From the NCBI GenBank assembly GCA_024641625.1, contig JAHECQ010000007.1:1-26272 (forward strand): a stretch of DNA of 26,272 nucleotides, read 5' to 3'. The DNA comes from Acidimicrobiales bacterium. Its GTDB lineage: Bacteria; Actinomycetota; Acidimicrobiia; Acidimicrobiales; SZUA-35. The notes under the pieces were generated by a model. The model saw nothing but the letters and a program-made list of their open reading frames with translations. It was not told the origin of the DNA and made no database searches. Both the position numbers and the translations under genes were made by a program. Shown here one piece after another: positions 21,539 through 26,272 of this stretch. Positions within the stretch are counted from its first letter, which is position 1, and each line of letters opens with the position of its first letter.

Positions 21539-23590
21539 TCAGCCGCGACCGCGGCCGGTGAGCAACTTGCGCTTGTGCTCGATGAAGTCGACCAGCACGT
21601 AGTCGCCGAGGTTCTGCGGCGTGGTGAAGAACGCGCGGCCCTTGTTGAGCTCGGTGAGGCGCTCGACGAAGCCGCGGAGTCCCGCATCGGGGTCGAGCAT
21701 GAAGGTGTTGATCGTGATTCCGGCGCGGGTGCAGCGCATGACCTCGGCCAGCGTGAGTTCCACGGTCTCTCGGGCGGGCGGGTAGCTGAAGAACGGCTGG
21801 CCGCCCGGCAACAGGTGGGCAGTGGGCTCGCCGTCTGTGATCATGATGATCTGCTTCGTACCGGTCTCGCGAGCCAGCATCTGCTGACTGAGCTTGAACG
21901 CGTGATGCATGTTGGTTCCGTACACGAAGTCCCAACTGACCTCGGGAAGGTCTGCCGGCTTCAACTCCTTGGCGACCTCGCTGAAGCTGACGATGCCGAG
22001 GTAGTCGCGCGGGAACTGCGAGGAGATGAGCGAGTACAGCGCCATCGCCACCTTCTTGGCCGGAAGGAAGTTGTCGCGCATCGGCATGGACAACGAGAGG
22101 TCGAGCATCAAGACGGTGCTCGACCGGACCTGTCGCTCGGTCCGCTCGATCTCGAAGTCGTCGGGAGTGAGCTGTACCGGTGTACCCCCACCGGCGCGCT
22201 GGATCGCGTTGCGGACCGTCTTGCCGATGTCGAGATTGAAGGGGTCGCCGAATTCGTAGGCCTTGGTGTCGAAGGCCCGCTCGTGACCGATGCCGGAGCG
22301 ATCGATGTCGTGCCCACCCAGGCTGTTCGGGTCCATCTTCGAGAAGAGGTCGCCCAGCGCCTGCTGGCCCAATCGACGCAAACCTCGCGGTGTCAGCTCG
22401 AGACGGCCTTCCTTGTTCTGGATGAGGCCGGATTCTTCGAGCATCTTGGCCAACTCGGCCACCCGCTCCATCGATGCCGCCGCATCATCGCCCATCAGCC
22501 GTCGTACTTGTTCGAGGTCGACCTCGGCCAGTTGTTGGGGCGAGGTGGCCTGACGCAGGAACTGCTCGAGTCGATCGAGCTGACCCATCTCCTGCATCAT
22601 CTGCGATGCCTCGGCCAGCCCGAGCGGATCGAAACCGTCGAAGTTGTACGACTGCTGCCACCCGGCGTCAGGGAACATCTGCTGGAGATTCTGGCCGAGA
22701 CGATTCATCTCGAAGTTGAGATCCATGTCCTCCATGAGCTGGTTCGACAGATCCATCAGTTGCTGACGCTGTTCGGGCGTCATCGAGTTGAGCATCGCCT
22801 GCATGGCTGCCATCTGGGCGGCCATCTGTTCCAGCAACTCATCGAGCGTTTGAGGATCACCGGGGAAGAAATCCCCGAACTTCTCCATGAACTCCTGGAA
22901 GTTGGCTGCCTCGTCGTCGGGATGGATGCCCTCGGACCGTTGCTCGAGCATCTTGTTGAGCTCGGACATCATGTCCTTCATCCGGGCGAGATCTTCGGGC
23001 GAGATGTCCTCCATGGCACCGGACATCTGCTGGAATTGCTGCTGGATCAGCTCCTGACGCAGCTTGTCGACGAGCTCTTCGAACTGCTGTCGAGCCTCAG
23101 CAGACTCGAACTCGTAGTTCTGCAACGATCGCACCTTGTTCGCAAGGTCGTCGGGGAGCATGCCGAGCTCCATCTGCTTGGCCGCGGTGGTGTCGCGGGC
23201 CAGCTCGGCATTGCGACGGTCGGCAGCGGCGGTGTCCGGGTCGGCCAGCTGCATGTCGGCCAGTGCCTGACGGTCGTCGAGGCCCTGCATCTCGGTGTCG
23301 ACGACATCGTTGAGCGCCTCGTTGATCTCGTCGTAGACGCCACCCAGATTGTGATTCTCGAGCCGTTCCTGACGCTCACGTCGCAGCTGCTCGAGCATCT
23401 CGCGCAGGCCTTGGACCCGCTCGCCGTTGCGATCCTCGAAGCCTTCTTGCATCAACCGTCGCAGCGCCGCCATCGGATCGCCGTGATAGAGCAGATCGTC
23501 GGTGAGCTCGCCCAGGACATCGAACGCGTCGAGTTCGAATCCCTTCTGCGTACCATCCCACCGGGAGTAACGAAATCGGGAACCGACCAT
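21539..23590 (-). CDS. Large VWA-domain protein with Met/Gln-rich helical region
   Basis: 683 residues from ATG 23590. The N-terminal two thirds is charged, helical and very rich in Met, Gln and Leu (around 255-320, EQMAAQMAAMQAMLNSM), probably coiled coil. The C-terminal third is a von Willebrand A domain: MIDAS residues in MLDLSLSMPM (DxSxS), the Thr in VYGTNMHHA, and the Asp in MITDGEP. This resembles the VWA partners of MoxR-type AAA+ ATPases, which act as chaperone or metal-insertion systems, but no AAA+ gene adjoins it here. TAGGGT (23629-23624) and AAAGG about ten bases before the ATG give a conventional short leader. The function is unknown. Confidence 0.85.
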   Translation of the reverse strand: MVGSRFRYSRWDGTQKGFELDAFDVLGELTDDLLYHGDPMAALRRLMQEGFEDRNGERVQGLREMLEQLRRERQERLENHNLGGVYDEINEALNDVVDTEMQGLDDRQALADMQLADPDTAAADRRNAELARDTTAAKQMELGMLPDDLANKVRSLQNYEFESAEARQQFEELVDKLRQELIQQQFQQMSGAMEDISPEDLARMKDMMSELNKMLEQRSEGIHPDDEAANFQEFMEKFGDFFPGDPQTLDELLEQMAAQMAAMQAMLNSMTPEQRQQLMDLSNQLMEDMDLNFEMNRLGQNLQQMFPDAGWQQSYNFDGFDPLGLAEASQMMQEMGQLDRLEQFLRQATSPQQLAEVDLEQVRRLMGDDAAASMERVAELAKMLEESGLIQNKEGRLELTPRGLRRLGQQALGDLFSKMDPNSLGGHDIDRSGIGHERAFDTKAYEFGDPFNLDIGKTVRNAIQRAGGGTPVQLTPDDFEIERTERQVRSSTVLMLDLSLSMPMRDNFLPAKKVAMALYSLISSQFPRDYLGIVSFSEVAKELKPADLPEVSWDFVYGTNMHHAFKLSQQMLARETGTKQIIMITDGEPTAHLLPGGQPFFSYPPARETVELTLAEVMRCTRAGITINTFMLDPDAGLRGFVERLTELNKGRAFFTTPQNLGDYVLVDFIEHKRKLLTGRGRG

Positions 23591-23623
23591 GTTTGCTCAA
23601 CCTTTCGTCGGCTGCGTGTCCAG

Positions 23624-23629
23624 ACCCTA
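23624..23629 (-). promoter_or_regulatory. Putative -10 of the VWA gene
   Basis: Minus-strand TAGGGT (23629-23624) 33 bases before ATG 23590, with AAAGG as Shine-Dalgarno between. Shares the 107-bp gap with the divergent promoter at 23685. Confidence 0.35.
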
Positions 23630-23684
23630 CCGCCCCTGGCCGCTGGACAGTAGTCCCCACCTCTCCGCAGGGCGGTTCCCCCGT

Positions 23685-23690
23685 TAGCCT
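23685..23690 (+). promoter_or_regulatory. Putative -10 of the HAD-like/GH1-like operon
   Basis: TAGCCT followed by seven bases and GTG 23698. No Shine-Dalgarno; supports the internal GTG over upstream starts in the same frame. Confidence 0.45.
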
Positions 23691-23697
23691 GCCACTG

Positions 23698-24246
23698 GTG
23701 AGCACTCCGTCCGGCCCCGAGGTTCAGCCCGACGCAACCGACGTCGTCGACAACCGAACCGCAGCAACCCGATGCGAGGTGCTCATCGTTGGCTGGGAAG
23801 GCGTACTCACCGAACCGGTGTCCCTCACCGAGCTCGATCACGAGGTGGTCGACGAGGTGATCGACAGGATCCTGGACACCGTCGATCGCCCGGACATGAT
23901 CGAGCTCCTGCACCAGCTTCGCGAGGAGGACATCCTGGTCATCCTCGCCCTCAACAGCATCGCCGAGGCCCAGGAGGTGCTGGCCACCCGCTACCTCGAT
24001 ACCGGCGCGGCGTCAGCACTGGTGAACTCCGCCATGGTCGGGCATCGATTGCCCGAGTCGGCGTTCCTCGAGCTGTGCCTCGAGGTGGCCGACTGCAGCC
24101 CCGACGCGGTGCTCTTCGTCCATCACGACGAGGCAACGCTGGCCGCTGCCCGCCGCGCCGGCATGCAGACGATCTCGGTCGAGCAGACGAGGCCATCGTC
24201 GGTCCAATCGGCAATCGAGACCATTCGGGCCAGGTTCGGGCAGTGA
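23698..24246 (+). CDS. HAD-like protein lacking the catalytic aspartates
   Basis: 182 residues from GTG 23698, leaderless. The fold is that of a haloacid dehalogenase-like hydrolase: CEVLIVGWEGVLTEP where motif I hhhDxDGxLT is expected, ILVILALNS (motif II, Ser kept), MVGHRLPESAFLEL where the motif III Lys normally precedes P, and DAVLFVHHDEATLAAARRAGM for motif IV (usually VDD). The nucleophile Asp is Gly32, the acid/base Asp is Glu34, the Lys is Leu and the DD pair is HH. Phosphatase activity is therefore unlikely; it may bind ligand or partner. It is coupled to the next gene by a GTGA overlap, also a degenerate enzyme. Confidence 0.8.
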   Translation: MSTPSGPEVQPDATDVVDNRTAATRCEVLIVGWEGVLTEPVSLTELDHEVVDEVIDRILDTVDRPDMIELLHQLREEDILVILALNSIAEAQEVLATRYLDTGAASALVNSAMVGHRLPESAFLELCLEVADCSPDAVLFVHHDEATLAAARRAGMQTISVEQTRPSSVQSAIETIRARFGQ

Positions 24247-25415
24247 GCGACGATCCCTCCTCGGCTCCCGCGACGCCGACGGTCCACCCGCTCGGGGCAG
24301 TCCTGACCGCCAGCGAGGTGCTCGGCGTCCATCCCGCCGCTGACTGGTCGCGATGGATCGCCAGGGGCCATGCGCCGCCTGCGGGAACCGGCAACGGCCA
24401 CGACACATCCTGGCTGGACGATCTGGCCCAGCTCGCCGGCCTGGGCTTCAACGAAGTGGCCATCACCCTCGAATGGGCCGCCCTCGAGCCCCGACCGGGA
24501 CACCGGAACGAATCGCAGGCGGAGCACTATCGCGAGGTCCTCATGGCGGCCCGACAGCTCGGAATGGCTCCCTGGGTCTGCCTCATCGACGGCACCCTGC
24601 CCGGCTGGTTCGCCGAAGACGAACGGGGCTTCCTCGACGACCGCGCTCGAACACTGCTCTGGCCACGTCATCTCGACTGGATGGGCGAGTGGTACGCCGA
24701 CCTGGTCGCCGGTTGGATCCCCCAGCGCGAAGCGATCCACCACGCCATTCGCAACCATCTGCTCGCGCTCGGGCCACCCGGTGAACGCGACCTCGACGAA
24801 ACAGCGAAGGCGGTGCGGGCCTCCGTGCTGGCCGATGGTGAAGCCTGGCGAGTACTCGGTGGCTCCGCGCCCGTAGCCCTCTACCAGACCGCTCGACTCT
24901 TCGTGCCGACGCCCGACAACCTTCCGGCCATCGAGCGGGCGCGCTGGCTCGATGGTCTGCATCGCCGGTCGTGGGGCGAGGCGCTGGCCGAGGGCGTGGT
25001 CGGAGTCGACGGTTACCCCACGTCGGTGAACCACCTCCGCGAGGCGTTCGATCGCGTCATCGTTCAGCTCCGGCCGCCGGTACGTATCGATGCGCTGGGT
25101 ACTTGGTCTCCAATGCCGCTCGGCTTTCTCGCCGAAGGCCTGCTCACGGCCTTCGAGCGTACCATCGAACCATTGCCCGAATCAGAGGTCGTCGCCGCAG
25201 CCGACCTTGCTCCGGTCGACGACGACGGCGACGCCCAAGCGGAACATCTCCGCGCCCTGCAGGACGGCGTGATCGAGCGCGGCGGAGCCGGTTGGTGGCA
25301 GACCAGCCCCATCGACGGCTGGCAGTGGGAGCGGGGGTTCGACGGTCGATCGGGAATCATCGACATCGATCGAAGAGAGCGCAACGTGGCAAGCATCTTC
25401 AGCGCGTTCGACTGA
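24243..25415 (+). CDS. Glycoside hydrolase family 1-like protein lacking the NEP acid/base motif
   Basis: 390 residues from GTG 24243, overlapping the upstream stop as GTGA. GH1 landmarks in order: GLGFNEVAITLEWAALEPRPG (67-86, family RFSxEWxRxEPxxG), HYREVL, PWVCLIDGTLPGWFAE (110-125), NHLLALGPPGERD (171-183), and near the end GGAGWWQTSPIDGWQWERGFDGRSGIIDID (family HWSLLDNFEWxxGYxxRFGL). At the NEP position, after strand 4, the sequence is GWIPQREA (157-164), so the acid/base Glu context is lost. The nucleophile motif TENG seems replaced by PESE (about 310-316). Family membership is likely, classical beta-glycosidase activity is not. No signal peptide. Confidence 0.78.
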   Translation: MSDDPSSAPATPTVHPLGAVLTASEVLGVHPAADWSRWIARGHAPPAGTGNGHDTSWLDDLAQLAGLGFNEVAITLEWAALEPRPGHRNESQAEHYREVLMAARQLGMAPWVCLIDGTLPGWFAEDERGFLDDRARTLLWPRHLDWMGEWYADLVAGWIPQREAIHHAIRNHLLALGPPGERDLDETAKAVRASVLADGEAWRVLGGSAPVALYQTARLFVPTPDNLPAIERARWLDGLHRRSWGEALAEGVVGVDGYPTSVNHLREAFDRVIVQLRPPVRIDALGTWSPMPLGFLAEGLLTAFERTIEPLPESEVVAAADLAPVDDDGDAQAEHLRALQDGVIERGGAGWWQTSPIDGWQWERGFDGRSGIIDIDRRERNVASIFSAFD

Positions 25416-25976
25416 GGCGCACGGTCGAGCGAGGAGATCGGATCGGCAATTGCCACCTCGGTTCGCCAGAGGCGAACAACTTCCCTGCAACCGGGCGCGC
25501 CCATCACCATCCCCTGCCTGCGAGACCGATGGGCCGGATCATCGCGCACCATCTGCGAGGAGCCGATCGCCATCTACCGACGCACCGACGCACCAACGGC
25601 AAGGTCGTCGCTCCGGCCGATTGTCGTGCCACACTCGCTCCTGTGGGTGCGGATGGGCGATGCGACACCGGATGAGGCGTTGATCCCCGACTTCTCCTCC
25701 CTCGATGACGGTGCCCCCGGCACTGCGAGCAAGCGAGATTGGACCAGGATCGTCCCATCCTCGAGGCCCAACAACGGAACCTGGCCCCGAGCCCTCACCA
25801 GGTCGAGCTCGCGAAGAAGCAGCTCCGGGACGACTCGAGCACGTCGAAGGCAATGGCGAATTGCCGAAGGGGCGACTCGCTGCTGTCTGCAGCATTGGGA
25901 GTATCCGATCCCGCGGCCATGGACCGCGGGCCGCCGATCCGTCACCGCCCTTATCCGGGCTTTCCACAGCAAAGCG
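25416..25976. other. About 560 bp with no convincing gene
   Basis: I find no open frame with good start, codon use and recognisable domains on either strand. Overlapping minus-strand frames (for example 25574-25972 and 25539-26060) read partly like protein (LLLRELDLVRARGQVPLLGL, then RCRIAHPHPQERVWHDN in another frame), so a decayed or frameshifted minus-strand gene is possible. No transposon ends, tRNA or terminator stand out. Low confidence either way. Confidence 0.3.
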
Positions 25977-25982
25977 TACGAT
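25977..25982 (+). promoter_or_regulatory. Putative -10 of the right-edge gene
   Basis: TACGAT followed by CACTCC and ATG 25989. Identical hexamer and spacing to the element at 5050-5055. Confidence 0.45.
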
Positions 25983-25988
25983 CACTCC

Positions 25989-26272
25989 ATGAGCTGGAAC
26001 GACACTCCTTCCGACGATTCGCACCGGAACAACCAGAACTGGAACACCGACGGCCTGCACCCCACGTTGCCGGCCCGCCCCCCGTTGGCGACCGACACTC
26101 GTTCTACTCCTCCCACCTGGCCGGGCACAGCCGTCGGAGAGGCAACGGACCCACTGATGATCGGGGAGCCCACGACTGTCCTCCCCCGGCAGCCCGGCCT
26201 CACCACCCAGCCCGGCCTCACCACGCAGCCCGGCCCCACCACCCAGCCCGGCCTCTCCACCCCGCCCGGCCT
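25989..26272 (+). CDS. Hypothetical protein with Pro/Gly/Thr hexapeptide repeats (5' part, runs off right edge)
   Basis: Not recognised. Open from ATG 25989 to the edge (94 codons). The N-terminus MSWNDTPSDDSHRNNQNWNT is hydrophilic and Asn/Asp-rich, with no signal peptide. Then Pro/Thr-rich sequence leads into tandem hexapeptides GLTTQP, GLTTQP, GPTTQP, GLSTPP. Such N-terminal proline-rich linkers often precede membrane or FHA/DUF4190-type domains in actinobacteria, but nothing downstream is visible. The start looks leaderless. Long overlapping minus-strand frames here are likely shadows. Confidence 0.6.
   Translation, partial: MSWNDTPSDDSHRNNQNWNTDGLHPTLPARPPLATDTRSTPPTWPGTAVGEATDPLMIGEPTTVLPRQPGLTTQPGLTTQPGPTTQPGLSTPPG
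26198..26272. repeat. 18-bp tandem repeat inside the right-edge gene
   Basis: About four imperfect copies of an 18-bp unit like cccggcctcaccacccag, running to the window edge and encoding Pro-Gly-x-x-Thr-x hexapeptides. More copies may follow. Confidence 0.8.

Noticed and set aside
20405..23653. Open plus-strand frame of over 1000 codons
   Set aside because: It runs antisense to whiB, the YbaK gene and the VWA gene, has no domain, and reads as His/Glu/Val-rich sequence typical of the antisense of GC-rich genes. The minus-strand genes have clear motifs.
25539..26060. Minus-strand frame of 173 codons as a gene
   Set aside because: It overlaps the start and promoter of the right-edge gene, has no recognisable domain and no ribosome site.
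1..26272. CRISPR array, insertion sequence, prophage or tRNA gene
   Set aside because: The only direct repeats are 18-bp tandem units without spacers; no transposase, integrase, terminal inverted repeats or tRNA cloverleaf was seen.

Overview
The window is GC-rich chromosomal DNA of an actinomycete-type bacterium. The markers are two WhiB-family genes, an Mtb-like SenX3/RegX3 pair beside a pst operon, ppk1 next to a mutT-like Nudix gene, a Zincin_2/DUF2342 protein, frequent GTG/TTG starts and many starts that look leaderless. A member of the Acidimicrobiia (Ilumatobacter-like) is my best guess, but no rRNA or other taxonomic marker is present. I see no rRNA, tRNA, IS element, prophage or CRISPR array; this is ordinary core chromosome apart from about 560 unresolved bases near the right end.

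Layout. 1-352: 5' part of a minus-strand gene with an Ala/Pro repeat tail, divergent from a HEAT-repeat protein (440-1072). 1082-2595: moaE and an mreB-like gene, coupled by an ATGA overlap. 2687-3985: membrane-anchored trypsin-fold/PDZ protein lacking catalytic His and Ser. 4016-6303: an epimerase-like gene and a metalloprotease-family gene diverging from a 17-bp spacer. 6257-7633: MFS transporter, overlapping the metalloprotease gene tail to tail.

7670-15168 (minus) is a complete phosphate locus in transcription order: pstS, pstC, pstA, pstB, two phoU paralogues, senX3-like kinase, regX3-like regulator. Upstream of pstS is a two-unit PHO box (GTTCACC repeated every 11 bp), and one unit doubles as the 3' arm of a UUCG-loop terminator that ends the preceding ppk1-Nudix transcript (15395-17973). 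A second strong hairpin between pstS and pstC probably makes pstS the most abundant product. Phosphate sensing, uptake and polyphosphate storage are therefore adjacent.

18105-20733 is a regulatory cluster: a small unknown protein, whiB (plus), a single-pass membrane putative anti-sigma factor, an ECF sigma factor, tatA and a second whiB. The sigma gene and the first whiB have near-identical upstream elements, GGAACC-N16-CGTT and GGAACC-N16-CGTC, which predicts an autoregulated ECF regulon containing whiB.

20966-25415: a YbaK-type deacylase gene, a large VWA-domain protein, then a coupled two-gene operon on the plus strand whose products resemble a HAD hydrolase and a family 1 glycosidase but have lost key catalytic motifs. 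25416-25976 has no convincing gene. A new gene with Pro/Gly/Thr hexapeptide repeats begins at 25989 and runs off the end.
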